Translations under genes and position numbers: made by a program
Assembly: GCF_006363915.1 (NCBI RefSeq)
Contig: NZ_CP040946.1
Strand: one strand, 5' to 3'
DNA from: Methylophilus medardensis
Lineage (GTDB): Bacteria; Pseudomonadota; Gammaproteobacteria; Burkholderiales; Methylophilaceae
DNA: 64,000 nt
In this document: piece after piece, positions 42,669 through 52,287 of the stretch
Layout of the letters: each line of letters begins with the position of its first letter
Numbering within the stretch: position 1 is the first letter of the stretch
The notes under the pieces: model-generated
Databases searched by the model: none
Seen by the model: only the letters and a program-made list of their open reading frames with translations
What the model was told of the DNA's origin: nothing

Positions 42669-43073
42669 ATGTCTCTGTTTAACGTATTTAAAATTTCTGG
42701 TTCTGCCATGAGCGCACAATCCATGCGCTTAAATACCGTGGCAAGTAACCTCGCCAACGCCGACAGTGTGGTGAGTTCGGACGGTAAGCCTTACCAATCC
42801 AAACAAGTGGTGTTTAAGGCGGTGCAAGATGCAGCCAACCAAAGTAGCACGGTGGAGGTGGACCGCGTCATCGAGGATACCAAACCGGGCAAAATGGTCT
42901 ATGACCCCAAACATCCCATGGCCAATGCGGATGGCTATATCACCATGCCAAATGTGAACGTAACCGAAGAAATGGTCAACATGATTTCGGCATCGCGCGC
43001 TTATCAAAACAATGTGGAAACCATGAATGCAGCCAAAACCATGTTGCTTAAAACATTGAATATCGGTCAATAA
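42669..43073 (+). CDS. flgC: Flagellar proximal rod protein FlgC
   Basis: This is a 134-residue rod subunit. FKISGSAMSAQSMRLNTVASNLANADSV is the N-terminal rod motif, and VNVTEEMVNMISASRAYQNNVETMNAAKTMLLKTL the C-terminal motif. AAAGGAGGT precedes the start. It follows flgB by 16 bases. Confidence 0.96.
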   Translation: MSLFNVFKISGSAMSAQSMRLNTVASNLANADSVVSSDGKPYQSKQVVFKAVQDAANQSSTVEVDRVIEDTKPGKMVYDPKHPMANADGYITMPNVNVTEEMVNMISASRAYQNNVETMNAAKTMLLKTLNIGQ

Positions 43074-43094
43074 CCTGCAGAAAGGACCTTTCGC

Positions 43095-43763
43095 ATGACC
43101 TCCGTTAGCACAAACAACCAAGTATCACAGGATTTGCTGAATTCGGTGAATTCCCGCAATAAAACCAGCACCACGGATGAAACGCAAGACCGTTTCATGA
43201 CCCTGCTGGTGACTCAAATGAAAAACCAAGACCCGCTCAATCCAATGGATAACGCGCAGGTCACCAGCCAAATGGCCCAGTTAAACACGGTCACGGGTAT
43301 CAACAAATTGAATGAAACCATGAGCAGCCTGATAGGCAGCGTGCAACTCGGTCAATCTTTCCAAGCAACTAATATGATCGGCCGTAACGTGCTAGTGTCA
43401 GGCAAAACACTGACCCATACCGAAACCGGCGGTTACTTCGGCGTGAATGTGCCCAACGGCGCAGACAGTTTATCCGTCGCCATCAAAAACGGCGCAGGGG
43501 CCACCATCCGGACACTGACTTTCGGCAAACAAGATGTCGGCGTGAATGCGTTGAGCTGGGATGGCAAACTAGAAGACGGAACCACTGCACCGAGTGGTGA
43601 ATACAACTTTGAAATCACTGCCAAAACCGGCGACAACACCGTCACCAGTTCAGCCCTGAGTCTGGCACAGGTGCAAAGCGTCACCACCAGCACCAGCGGT
43701 GCAAAACTCAACCTGAACAATAACACTTCGGTGTCGGTGTCCGACATTGCAGAAATTTTCTAA
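43095..43763 (+). CDS. flgD: Hook-capping protein FlgD
   Basis: This 222-residue protein has the export and cap motif QDRFMTLLVTQMKNQDPLNPMDNAQVTSQMAQLNTVTGI in its first 80 residues, followed by FlgD Ig-like/tudor domains (GYFGVNVPNGAD, LSWDGKLEDGTTAPSGEYNF). It forms the scaffold on which FlgE polymerises. AGAAAGG is upstream of the start. Confidence 0.96.
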   Translation: MTSVSTNNQVSQDLLNSVNSRNKTSTTDETQDRFMTLLVTQMKNQDPLNPMDNAQVTSQMAQLNTVTGINKLNETMSSLIGSVQLGQSFQATNMIGRNVLVSGKTLTHTETGGYFGVNVPNGADSLSVAIKNGAGATIRTLTFGKQDVGVNALSWDGKLEDGTTAPSGEYNFEITAKTGDNTVTSSALSLAQVQSVTTSTSGAKLNLNNNTSVSVSDIAEIF

Positions 43764-43802
43764 TCCCTATTTAGAGTTTAGTCTTTACCAAGGAGAGATA
43801 AC

Positions 43803-45014
43803 ATGGCTTTTTCACAAGGCTTAAGCGGTTTAAACGCAGCATCCAAGGCGCTTGAAGTGATTGGCAACAACGTTTCTAACGCCAACACGGTGGGCTTTAA
43901 ACAGTCTCGTGCTGAATTTGCTGACGTATTTGCCGCCTCACTGAGTGGTGCAGGCGCTACCCAGATCGGTATTGGTACCAAAATTTCGGATGTCGCCCAA
44001 CAGTTCACCCAAGGCAACATCACCGCCACCAACAACACACTGGATGTGGCGATTAACGGCGCAGGGTTTTTCCGGCTGAGTAATAATGGCGCGATCACCT
44101 ACACCCGTAATGGCCAGTTCCAAATGGACAAAAATGGCCATATTGTGACCAGTGATGGCAAACGCCTGATGGGTAACAGCGCAGACAACTTAAATGGCTC
44201 CAGCCCGGTAGAGATTCAAATTGATACTAGCGACTTGCAGCCAGTGGCTTCGCAAGAAATCACTGGTACTTTAAACCTGAATTCATCCAGCCCGAATATT
44301 AACCAGACGGTGACGCCCTTTAGTTCCACTGATCCTACCAGTTATACCAACTCTACGGCCATTACCGTGTATGACAACTTGGGTAACTCGCACAACGTAC
44401 AAAACTATTATGTGAAAACGGCTGCCAACAACTGGCGTGTCTACACCACGGTGGATGGCACCGATGTGACGCCAAACCCAACGCCGACGATGGTGTTTAA
44501 TGCGGGCGGCTACGACGCCACAAACTCCAGCGTGACCCCGGTGAGCTTTACACCTACCACGGGTGGCGCCACCATGAACATTAGTTTCGACTATTCAACC
44601 AGCACCCAATACGGCTCGTCTTTCAGCGTGAACAAACTGAGCCAAGACGGTTACTCTTCTGGACGTATTGCCAGCTTCACCATTGGTGACGACGGCATTA
44701 TTCAGGGCCGATACACCAATGGTCAATCCAAAGATTTAGGGCGGGTCATTTTGGCAAACTTCGTCAATCCAAACGGTTTGCAATCACTCGGCGGAAACCA
44801 GTGGATGGCCACCTTTGAGTCAGGCGATGAACTGATTGGATCCCCTGGCAGCAGCACGCTGGGTGTATTGCAATCGTCGGCAGTAGAAGACTCAAACGTT
44901 GACTTGACCGCAGAGTTAGTGAACATGATCACCGCGCAACGCGTCTATCAAGCCAACGCGCAGACGATTAAAACGCAGGATCAGGTCATGCAGACGTTGG
45001 TTAACCTGAGATAG
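43803..45014 (+). CDS. flgE: Flagellar hook protein FlgE
   Basis: This 403-residue hook subunit has N-terminal FSQGLSGLNAASKALEVIGNNVSNANTVGFKQSRAEFADVF, central YTRNGQFQMDKNGHIVTSDGKRLMG, and C-terminal DLTAELVNMITAQRVYQANAQTIKTQDQVMQTLVNL. These are the conserved D0/D1 parts, with a variable surface domain at about 130-300. It polymerises into the universal joint. AAGGAGAGA precedes the ATG. Confidence 0.97.
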   Translation: MAFSQGLSGLNAASKALEVIGNNVSNANTVGFKQSRAEFADVFAASLSGAGATQIGIGTKISDVAQQFTQGNITATNNTLDVAINGAGFFRLSNNGAITYTRNGQFQMDKNGHIVTSDGKRLMGNSADNLNGSSPVEIQIDTSDLQPVASQEITGTLNLNSSSPNINQTVTPFSSTDPTSYTNSTAITVYDNLGNSHNVQNYYVKTAANNWRVYTTVDGTDVTPNPTPTMVFNAGGYDATNSSVTPVSFTPTTGGATMNISFDYSTSTQYGSSFSVNKLSQDGYSSGRIASFTIGDDGIIQGRYTNGQSKDLGRVILANFVNPNGLQSLGGNQWMATFESGDELIGSPGSSTLGVLQSSAVEDSNVDLTAELVNMITAQRVYQANAQTIKTQDQVMQTLVNLR

Positions 45015-45052
45015 TAACCGTTGACCCAACACTTATTAACGAGGGCTGACCC

Positions 45053-45796
45053 ATGGATCGTCTGATATATACCGCAATGAGTGGCGCCAAGCACATTTTG
45101 GAGCAACAGGCGACCACGGCGCATAACCTTGCAAATGCCACCACTACCGGCTTTAAAGCGCAGGTTGATAGCTTTAGGGCCGTGCCGATTTTAGGCGACG
45201 GCCTGCCTACCCGCGCGTTTGTGGTCGATGCAACTGTTGGCACCGATTACAAGGCTGGCAGCATTCAGCAAACCGGTCGCGATTTAGATGTCGCCGTGCA
45301 AGGCGAAGGCTGGATTGCTGTGCAACGAGCCGATGGATCTGAGGGGTATACCCGTAATGGTTCGCTCAAAATTAATGAAAATGGGCAATTACAAACCGAA
45401 TCTGGCTTAAATGTAATGGGGGATGGCGGGCCAATCAGCATCCCACCCAATGTGATTGTCAGCATCGGCAGCGACGGCACCATCTCCAGTGTCAATGACT
45501 TTACCGCGCCGGGTGCAACCACCATTCTTGGCCGGATTAAATTGACTAATCCCCCCGCAGCCTCACTCAAACGTGCGGAAGACGGGCTATTTGTCACCAG
45601 TAATGGTCAGCCAGCGGCACTGGATGCGAATGTCAAAGTCGCGGGCGGTGCGCTGGAAAGCAGCAATGTCAACGTGGTTGAAACCATGGTCAATATGATC
45701 AGCCTCGCACGCCAGTTTGAGATGCAAATGAAAATGTTGGAAAACGCGCAAAACAACGCAGGAAAAGCAGACCAGCTCTTCAGTATGAATGGCTAA
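45053..45796 (+). CDS. flgF: Flagellar rod protein FlgF
   Basis: This 247-residue proximal rod subunit has MDRLIYTAMSGAKHILEQQATTAHNLANATTTGFKAQ, YTRNGSLKINENGQLQT and VVETMVNMISLARQFEMQMKMLENAQ, the FlgF-specific N- and C-terminal motifs. It lies between flgE and flgG in the usual order. Confidence 0.96.
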   Translation: MDRLIYTAMSGAKHILEQQATTAHNLANATTTGFKAQVDSFRAVPILGDGLPTRAFVVDATVGTDYKAGSIQQTGRDLDVAVQGEGWIAVQRADGSEGYTRNGSLKINENGQLQTESGLNVMGDGGPISIPPNVIVSIGSDGTISSVNDFTAPGATTILGRIKLTNPPAASLKRAEDGLFVTSNGQPAALDANVKVAGGALESSNVNVVETMVNMISLARQFEMQMKMLENAQNNAGKADQLFSMNG

Positions 45797-45849
45797 TGGT
45801 TGCACTAATATTGCAGTATGAAAACGGCTTAATGCCCAAGGAGTGAACG

Positions 45850-46632
45850 ATGATACGCTCATTATGGATTTCCAAAACCGGTCTAGATGCACAACAAATG
45901 CAGATGGACGTGATCTCAAACAACCTGGCTAACGTCAGCACCAGCGGCTTCAAAAAGTCGCGTGCCGTGTTTGAAGACCTGCTCTATCAAAACATTCGTC
46001 AGGTAGGTTCGCAAAGCTCACAGCAGAGCCAACTGCCGAGCGGTTTGCAACTGGGTACCGGCGTAAAACCAGTAGCGACAGAGCGTATTTTCACGCAGGG
46101 CAACCTGCAACAAACCAGCAATGACAAAGATGTGGCGATTCAAGGCCAAGGCTTTTTCCAGATTCTGTTACCAGATGGCACCACCGCTTATACGCGCGAT
46201 GGTTCGTTTCAGGTAGATAGCCAAGGCCAACTAGTCACGGCCAGCGGTTTCCCGGTTCAACCAGCCATCACCATCCCTGCCAATGCGCAGAGTTTATCGA
46301 TTGGTCGCGACGGTGTGGTGTCGATCACCACGCCTAACTCGACGGCGACGACACAGATCGGTCAGATTCAAGTGGCGACGTTTATCAATCCGGCTGGCTT
46401 GCAAGCCAAAGGCGAAAACCTGTTTGTCGAGACCACCGCTTCCGGTAACCCGAACACAAACACCCCCGGCACCAACGGCGCGGGTTTGCTCTCGCAAGGC
46501 TATGTCGAAACTTCCAACGTGAACGTGGTAGAAGAGCTGGTGAGCATGATTCAAACCCAGCGCGCTTACGAAATTAATAGTAAGGCGATTACAACGTCGG
46601 ATCAGATGTTGCAAAAACTGTCGCAGATGTAA
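45850..46632 (+). CDS. flgG: Distal rod protein FlgG
   Basis: This 260-residue distal rod subunit has MIRSLWISKTGLDAQQMQMDVISNNLANVSTSGFKKSRAVFEDL, YTRDGSFQVDSQGQLVT and NVNVVEELVSMIQTQRAYEINSKAITTSDQMLQKL. Its length matches the family, and AAGGAG is upstream. It contains the short FlgG-specific insertion region near YQNIRQVGSQSS. Confidence 0.97.
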   Translation: MIRSLWISKTGLDAQQMQMDVISNNLANVSTSGFKKSRAVFEDLLYQNIRQVGSQSSQQSQLPSGLQLGTGVKPVATERIFTQGNLQQTSNDKDVAIQGQGFFQILLPDGTTAYTRDGSFQVDSQGQLVTASGFPVQPAITIPANAQSLSIGRDGVVSITTPNSTATTQIGQIQVATFINPAGLQAKGENLFVETTASGNPNTNTPGTNGAGLLSQGYVETSNVNVVEELVSMIQTQRAYEINSKAITTSDQMLQKLSQM

Positions 46633-46654
46633 TCCCTGCTTGAGGATCACTCAA

Positions 46655-47323
46655 ATGATGAATAGAACGATCATGAGCTTACTACTGTGTTTGGCGTTTT
46701 CTCAGTTATTGAACGGCTGCTCCATCACGCCTTCAACCATTGTGCAAAAACCAGAAACGCCGCGCGTAGCGATGGCGCGCCCGGACGCGCGCACAGAAGG
46801 GGCTATTTTCAACAGTGCTGCTTTTCGCCCATTGTTCGAAGATCGTCGCCCACGTTATGTTGGCGATATCCTGACGGTTCGCATTGCAGAAAACACCACA
46901 GCGAACAAAACATCTGACAATGAACAAACCAAAGACGGCTCCACTGCTGCTTCTGTGACCGGCCTTTTTGGTCACAATGTGCCAAAAGCAGCGTTTAACG
47001 CCAGCTCAGCGTTGTCATTTAAAGACAAGGCAGCGGCCGACGCTAGCAATAACTTTAATGGCTCCGTCACGGCCACCGTGGTCGATGTGTTGCCTAATGG
47101 CTACCTGGTCATCAGCGGCGAAAAACAGATCGGCTTTGATAAGGGCACGGAATATGTCAGATTCTCTGGCATCGTCAACCCTGACCTCATTACCATCGGC
47201 AACGAGGTTGTCTCTACCAAAGTGGCAGATGCCCGTATCGAATATCGCAGTAACAGCAAAATGGATGCCGCTGAAGTGTTATCCATGTTTTCACGCTTTT
47301 TCTTAAGCATGATTCCATTATAG
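46655..47323 (+). CDS. flgH: L-ring lipoprotein FlgH
   Basis: This is a 222-residue outer-membrane lipoprotein. Signal peptide with lipobox LLNGC (Cys at about 22) is followed by FEDRRPRYVGDILTVRIAENTTANK and NGYLVISGEKQI with FSGIVNP near the C-terminus. It forms the L ring around the rod. The ATG at 46655 has GAGGA upstream; a second ATG follows at once. The frame is open five codons earlier from a TTG. Confidence 0.95.
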   Translation: MMNRTIMSLLLCLAFSQLLNGCSITPSTIVQKPETPRVAMARPDARTEGAIFNSAAFRPLFEDRRPRYVGDILTVRIAENTTANKTSDNEQTKDGSTAASVTGLFGHNVPKAAFNASSALSFKDKAAADASNNFNGSVTATVVDVLPNGYLVISGEKQIGFDKGTEYVRFSGIVNPDLITIGNEVVSTKVADARIEYRSNSKMDAAEVLSMFSRFFLSMIPL

Positions 47324-47334
47324 GAGCGTTAATC

Positions 47335-48459
47335 ATGCCCACATTCAAACCCTCTGCCTTGCGCACTGCCAACCTGACCATGCTGTTGTGTGCCCTGCTA
47401 TTGGCGAGCCCCATCGCACAGGCCGAACGCATCAAAGACATCAGCAACATCCAAGGCGTCCGCTCGAACCAGCTGATTGGTTATGGCTTGGTGGTAGGCT
47501 TAGATGGCACGGGGGATATGACGACACAAACCCCGTTCACCGTGCAGAGCATTATCAGCATGATGAATCAATTGGGCATTACGCTCCCTCCGGGAACCAA
47601 TTTACAGCTGAAAAACGTGGCGGCTGTCATGGTGACCAGCGCCTTACCCGCGTTTGCACAGCCTGGACAAACGCTTGATGTGACCGTCTCCTCCATGGGC
47701 AATGCAAAAAGCTTACGCGGTGGCACCTTGTTGATGACGCCTTTAAAAGGCGCGGATGGGCAGGTGTATGCCATGTCGCAAGGCAACTTGGTCGTCGGCG
47801 GCGTCGGCGCGGCAGCCAATGGCAGCCAAGCGCAGATTAACCACTTAAGTGTTGGGCGCATTTCTGACGGCGCAACCGTTGAACGAGCATTACCCAATAC
47901 CTTATTGCATCAAGAGATTGTGAAATTAGAGTTGAAAGAGAGTGATTTTTCAACCGCCAACAACGTGGTAGAAGCCATTAATAAAAAGTTTGGCCCGATG
48001 ACCGCGCAAGCAGAGAGTGGTCGCGTGATTCAAGTACGTCCACCTGAGAGCATGAGTCGTGTATCGTTTCTGGCCAATCTTGAAACGATCAACGTCGCAC
48101 TGGCAGCCACGCCGGCCAAAATCATCCTCAATGCGCGTACTGGCTCTGTTGTGATGAATAAAGCCGTCACCCTCGATAGCTGCGCGGTTTCCCATGGCAA
48201 CCTGTCAGTCGTCATCAATACGTCGCCAGTGATTAGTCAGCCTGGCCCATTCTCTAATGGTCAGACTGTGTCTACCGCCGTCTCTGAAATCAACATCAAT
48301 AAAGAGCCCGGTAAAGTGCTGAAACTGAATAACGGCGCCAATTTGTCAGATGTTGTGAAGGCACTCAATGCCATTGGCACCACGCCGCAGGATTTGCTGG
48401 CAATCTTACAGGCCATGAAAGCTGCAGGCGCATTGAACGCCGAGCTTGAGGTGATTTAG
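47335..48459 (+). CDS. flgI: P-ring protein FlgI
   Basis: This 374-residue periplasmic protein has a signal peptide to about residue 30 (LASPIAQA), then ERIKDISNIQGVRSNQLIGYGLVVGLDGTGD. The family blocks TPFTVQSIISMMNQLGI, VRPPESMSRVSFLANLE, ARTGSVVMNKAVTL and NIDNE-equivalent NGANLSDVVKALNAIGTTPQDLLAILQAMKAAGAL follow. It is full length and stacks under the L ring with FlgA help. Confidence 0.97.
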   Translation: MPTFKPSALRTANLTMLLCALLLASPIAQAERIKDISNIQGVRSNQLIGYGLVVGLDGTGDMTTQTPFTVQSIISMMNQLGITLPPGTNLQLKNVAAVMVTSALPAFAQPGQTLDVTVSSMGNAKSLRGGTLLMTPLKGADGQVYAMSQGNLVVGGVGAAANGSQAQINHLSVGRISDGATVERALPNTLLHQEIVKLELKESDFSTANNVVEAINKKFGPMTAQAESGRVIQVRPPESMSRVSFLANLETINVALAATPAKIILNARTGSVVMNKAVTLDSCAVSHGNLSVVINTSPVISQPGPFSNGQTVSTAVSEININKEPGKVLKLNNGANLSDVVKALNAIGTTPQDLLAILQAMKAAGALNAELEVI

Positions 48460-48471
48460 CAGGAGACGGGG

Positions 48472-49551
48472 ATGCAACCACGTATCGATCCTACGACGCA
48501 AAGTCTGGCTATTGACGGTAATTCGCTCAATAGCCTAAAACGCGCGAATAACGATTCCCCAGAGTCGATTCGCGCCGTCGCCCGCCAGTTTGAAGCCGTG
48601 CTGATGAACATGATGTTAAAAAGCATGCGCGATACCGTGCCACAAGACGGCATCACCGATAGTGAACAAGGCAAGATGTTCATGGGCATGTTAGATCAAC
48701 AATTGAGCACCAACCTCAGCCAGAAAGGCATGGGGCTGACGGACGTATTGGTCAGACAACTCAGCAAATTTAGTCCAAAACCCACCGATGCCACAGACAA
48801 CGCCAATGCGCCCAAGTCAGCGGGCAAGTTAGACCAAACCTCTGCCCTACCCCAAACGCATCCAGCCAACACCCACAGCAGCGGCAAAGCCGTGCTGGCG
48901 CAAGCAGCGCAAAAAATTCGTGAGGCTTACCAACAATGGGAGGCGACTAACCCTGAAGTAAGCAACACAGCGAGCGACACCGCTTGGGCGCGGGGGATTC
49001 CTGAACTGCCGCCACTGGTGGCAGATGCGCAGGAAAACATTCAAAGCTTCACCTTGCCGCAAGCCCCTTTGGCCACAGCCATGCGCGAAGTTGCGGGCAA
49101 AACCCAACAATTTATTCAACACATGCTACCCCACGCACAGGCCGCCAGCAGTGCCTCTGGCATTCCGGCCAAGTTCATGATCGGCCAAGCCGCGCTTGAA
49201 AGTGGTTGGGGAAAACATGAAATCAAGACCGACAATGGCGTGAATAGTCACAACTTGTTTGGGATCAAGGCGGATGCTCACTGGAAAGGCAAAGTGGTGA
49301 GTAGTGCCACCACTGAATACGTGAACGGTGTGAAACAAACGCGGGTTGAAAAATTCCGAGCTTACGATAGCTACAGTGATGCCTTCAAGGACTACGCAAA
49401 ATTAATTTCTCAGAATCCGCGCTATCAACAAGCGATGAACAGCACCCATGATGCAAGTGCCTATGCCCATGCGCTACAACGCGCCGGCTATGCCACCGAT
49501 CCACAATATGGCAAGAAACTGACGCAAGTCATTAAAAATTTACAAGGTTGA
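48472..49551 (+). CDS. flgJ: FlgJ, rod cap and peptidoglycan hydrolase
   Basis: This 359-residue bifunctional protein has an N-terminal rod-binding domain (AVARQFEAVLMNMMLKSMRDTVPQDGITDSEQGKMFMGMLDQQL, about 36-80) and a long linker. The C-terminal glucosaminidase domain (from about 205) shows PAKFMIGQAALESGWGKHE, with the catalytic Glu, and AYDSYSDAFKDYAKLI. It opens the cell wall for the rod. The two-domain form is typical of beta- and gammaproteobacteria. Confidence 0.96.
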   Translation: MQPRIDPTTQSLAIDGNSLNSLKRANNDSPESIRAVARQFEAVLMNMMLKSMRDTVPQDGITDSEQGKMFMGMLDQQLSTNLSQKGMGLTDVLVRQLSKFSPKPTDATDNANAPKSAGKLDQTSALPQTHPANTHSSGKAVLAQAAQKIREAYQQWEATNPEVSNTASDTAWARGIPELPPLVADAQENIQSFTLPQAPLATAMREVAGKTQQFIQHMLPHAQAASSASGIPAKFMIGQAALESGWGKHEIKTDNGVNSHNLFGIKADAHWKGKVVSSATTEYVNGVKQTRVEKFRAYDSYSDAFKDYAKLISQNPRYQQAMNSTHDASAYAHALQRAGYATDPQYGKKLTQVIKNLQG

Positions 49552-49565
49552 TACGCCAACGGCCC

Positions 49566-49592
49566 TAAAGAATTTCAAAACCCCGCCGTTAG
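49566..49592 (+). promoter_or_regulatory. Sigma-28 (FliA) promoter of flgKL
   Basis: TAAAGAAT (49566-49573), 11 bases, GCCGTTAG (49585-49592). It matches TAAAGTTT-N11-GCCGATAA in 12 of 16 positions with exact spacing, in the 108-base gap between flgJ and flgK. It makes flgKL a class III unit separate from flgB-J. Confidence 0.75.
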
Positions 49593-49659
49593 TGAATTTA
49601 ACGATCACTTTAAAGTCGTGTCTGACCCTCTGCAGCGGGCTGACACATGAGGAAATGAC

Positions 49660-51312
49660 ATGTCAAACGTACTCAGCATTGGTAAAAGCGCACTCAATGC
49701 AGCGCAAATAGGAATCGCCACCGTCGGTCATAACATCTCCAACGCGTCCACCCCTGGCTACAACCGTCAAGTCGTGGTGCAAGCTGCGGCACAGGCGCAA
49801 AACTTCGGGTATGGCTATGTCGGCCAAGGCACCAATGTCGTGGGCATTCAGCGCGTGTTCAACGACACGCTGTCCAAACAAGTCATCAATGCGACTGCTA
49901 CCAGTAATGCCAGTGGCGCTTATTACAGCAACATCAGCCAGGTCAATGGTGTGTTGTCAGACAGCACTGCTGGCTTAAATCCAGTGATCACCAGCTTTTT
50001 TAGCGCAGTGAGTGCCGCGGCCGCCAACCCGAGTGATACGGCTACCCGCCAGACACTCATATCATCGGCGCAATCCATGGTGAACCGCTTCAATGCGGTC
50101 AACAATCAGCTCGACCAAATGCGCGAGAGCATCAATACGCAAATCACCTCCAGCGTCGACGCGATTAACAGCTATTCAACGCAAATTGCGACCCTGAATG
50201 ACACCATTACCAAGGCCGTTAACTCAACAGGGAACACACCAAATGACCTGATGGACCAACGCGACCAGTTGGTGGCAAAACTGAGTGAACAGATTAAAAC
50301 CACGGTCATCAAACAAGACGATGGCTCTTACAACGTGTTTGCCGGTACCGGCATGCCTCTGGTCGTGGGCACACAACAATATTCTTTGTATACCCGCGCG
50401 AGCGATACCGATCCGACCCGCGTGGAAGTGGCCTATGGCAACCCTGCCAGCCCGAAAATACTGAGCGTCGATACTGTTTCTGGCGGCACGCTTGGCGGGG
50501 TATTACAGTTTAGAAGCGAAACGCTGGATTCGGTACAAAACCAAGTCGGACAATTGGCGATGACCTTAGCCAGCCAGTTTAACGCGCAACAAACACAAGG
50601 CTATGACTTAAACGGCACATTGGGGACTAACCTGTTCAGTATCGGCGGGCCAACCGCGATCAGCAGTGCTTACAATACAGACCCGACCAAAACCGCCTCG
50701 GCCTCTATATTGGACCCAAGTCTGCTCACCAATAGTGACTACACGGTCAAATACAACAGCGGCATGTATACGATCACGCGTGTGAACGACAAATCCATCA
50801 TGTGGCAAGGCACTGCGCTGCCTGCCACCATTGATGGGATGGAAGTCAACGTCAACACCAGTTCGCCGACGGAGGGTGATTCTTATTTAATTAAACCCAC
50901 GCAATATGCAGCCGGCAAATTATCGATGGCGTTTACCGACGTCGATAAGCTGGCACTGGCAGGATCAGCGACAACCGGCCCGAATGATAATGAAAACGGC
51001 CTAAAACTCGCAGCTTTGCAAACTGGTGCCAATGTACGCGTGGCGGGCAGCAATACCAACCGCACCTACACTCAAGCCTTTGCACAAATGGTGAGTGCGG
51101 TGGGCACCAAAACCAATGAGCTCAGCATTACCAGCAAAGCAGATGCGATGGCATTGGAAAACGCCACCAGCGCCATGCAGTCAGAGTCAGGCGTCAACTT
51201 AGACGAAGAGGCCACAGATCTGTTGCGTTACCAACAAGCTTATCAGGCAGCGGGCAAAATGATGCAAATCGCCAGCCAGCTGTTTGAAGTCTTGTTACAA
51301 ATGGGTCAATAA
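49660..51312 (+). CDS. flgK: Hook-filament junction protein FlgK (HAP1)
   Basis: This 550-residue protein has N-terminal IGKSALNAAQIGIATVGHNISNASTPGYNRQVV, and C-terminal SGVNLDEEATDLLRYQQAYQAAGKMMQIASQLFEVLLQM, which pair as coiled coils in the junction. The internal segment DLMDQRDQLVAKLSEQI is conserved. The central domain (about 300-450) is variable. Its start is 67 bases after the sigma-28 promoter. Confidence 0.96.
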   Translation: MSNVLSIGKSALNAAQIGIATVGHNISNASTPGYNRQVVVQAAAQAQNFGYGYVGQGTNVVGIQRVFNDTLSKQVINATATSNASGAYYSNISQVNGVLSDSTAGLNPVITSFFSAVSAAAANPSDTATRQTLISSAQSMVNRFNAVNNQLDQMRESINTQITSSVDAINSYSTQIATLNDTITKAVNSTGNTPNDLMDQRDQLVAKLSEQIKTTVIKQDDGSYNVFAGTGMPLVVGTQQYSLYTRASDTDPTRVEVAYGNPASPKILSVDTVSGGTLGGVLQFRSETLDSVQNQVGQLAMTLASQFNAQQTQGYDLNGTLGTNLFSIGGPTAISSAYNTDPTKTASASILDPSLLTNSDYTVKYNSGMYTITRVNDKSIMWQGTALPATIDGMEVNVNTSSPTEGDSYLIKPTQYAAGKLSMAFTDVDKLALAGSATTGPNDNENGLKLAALQTGANVRVAGSNTNRTYTQAFAQMVSAVGTKTNELSITSKADAMALENATSAMQSESGVNLDEEATDLLRYQQAYQAAGKMMQIASQLFEVLLQMGQ

Positions 51313-51335
51313 GTTTTTTTAAGGGATCGCGCATC

Positions 51336-52241
51336 ATGAGAATCAGCACCAATACCATCTATCAGTCTGGCACCAACCAGCTCATGAACCTGCAGTCAGA
51401 CCTGAACAAACTCAGCATTCAGACCGCCACTGGCAAGCGCGTGAACTCCCCGGCCGATGACCCGGTGGCAGCAGCGCGGATTCTGGAGCTGAATACCGCC
51501 AAAGACCAAAATGCCAACTACATGAATGCGCGTAAAACAGCCGAAACACTGCTGCAAACCTACGAGGCCAACTTAACCAGTGTCACCGATACCGTGCAGT
51601 CAATTCAGTCGACCTTAATTGCAGCGGGTAATGGCAGTTACACAGATACGGAGCGTGCCAAGTTAGCCAATGAGCTGCAAGGCAATCTGGATACGCTGAA
51701 GGGCTTAGCGAATACTAAAGATTCACAAGGCAATTATCTGTATGCGGGTTACGCATCTACCACTGTGCCTTTTGATGCTAACTATGATTTTGTCGCCAAT
51801 AGCAGCCGCACCAAATTACAGATTGATGTACAAAGCCAATTACCGGTCACGTTTACTGGCGATCAGGTATTTGGTACCAATGGTGATAATGTGTTCAACA
51901 CCTTGCAAGACATGATCACCCTGCTCAAAACCCCGATCACGGACAGCACCACGCAAGCGGCATTCAGTAGCGGACTCGGTGACAGCATCACCAAAATGCA
52001 GGGCAGTTTAAATAAAGTGTTGGATGCGCGGTCAGAAATCGGCAGTAACCTGAATTTGCTCGACACGCTGAATACCACTGGGGACAGCTTAGATCTGCAA
52101 TATGATGCGTCTATTTCAACGCTGCAAGATCTGGATTATGCGCAAGCACTGTCAGACATTTCAAAGAAAACCACCATCTTGCAGGCGGCGCAAAAAGCGT
52201 TTGTCGCCACCTCGAATATTTCCCTGTTTAGTTTAATTTAA
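51336..52241 (+). CDS. flgL: Hook-filament junction protein FlgL (HAP3)
   Basis: This 301-residue flagellin-like protein has N-terminal MRISTNTIYQSGTNQLMNLQSDLNKLSIQTATGKRVNSPADDPVAAARILEL, and C-terminal DYAQALSDISKKTTILQAAQKAFVATSNISLFSLI. The size fits HAP3. It follows flgK by 23 bases with AAGGGATCG upstream, and converges on fliR. Confidence 0.96.
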   Translation: MRISTNTIYQSGTNQLMNLQSDLNKLSIQTATGKRVNSPADDPVAAARILELNTAKDQNANYMNARKTAETLLQTYEANLTSVTDTVQSIQSTLIAAGNGSYTDTERAKLANELQGNLDTLKGLANTKDSQGNYLYAGYASTTVPFDANYDFVANSSRTKLQIDVQSQLPVTFTGDQVFGTNGDNVFNTLQDMITLLKTPITDSTTQAAFSSGLGDSITKMQGSLNKVLDARSEIGSNLNLLDTLNTTGDSLDLQYDASISTLQDLDYAQALSDISKKTTILQAAQKAFVATSNISLFSLI

Positions 52242-52287
52242 GCGTTAAAGTTAAGCTCTGCTAGCGAGGTTCTACGCTGCGCAATCC

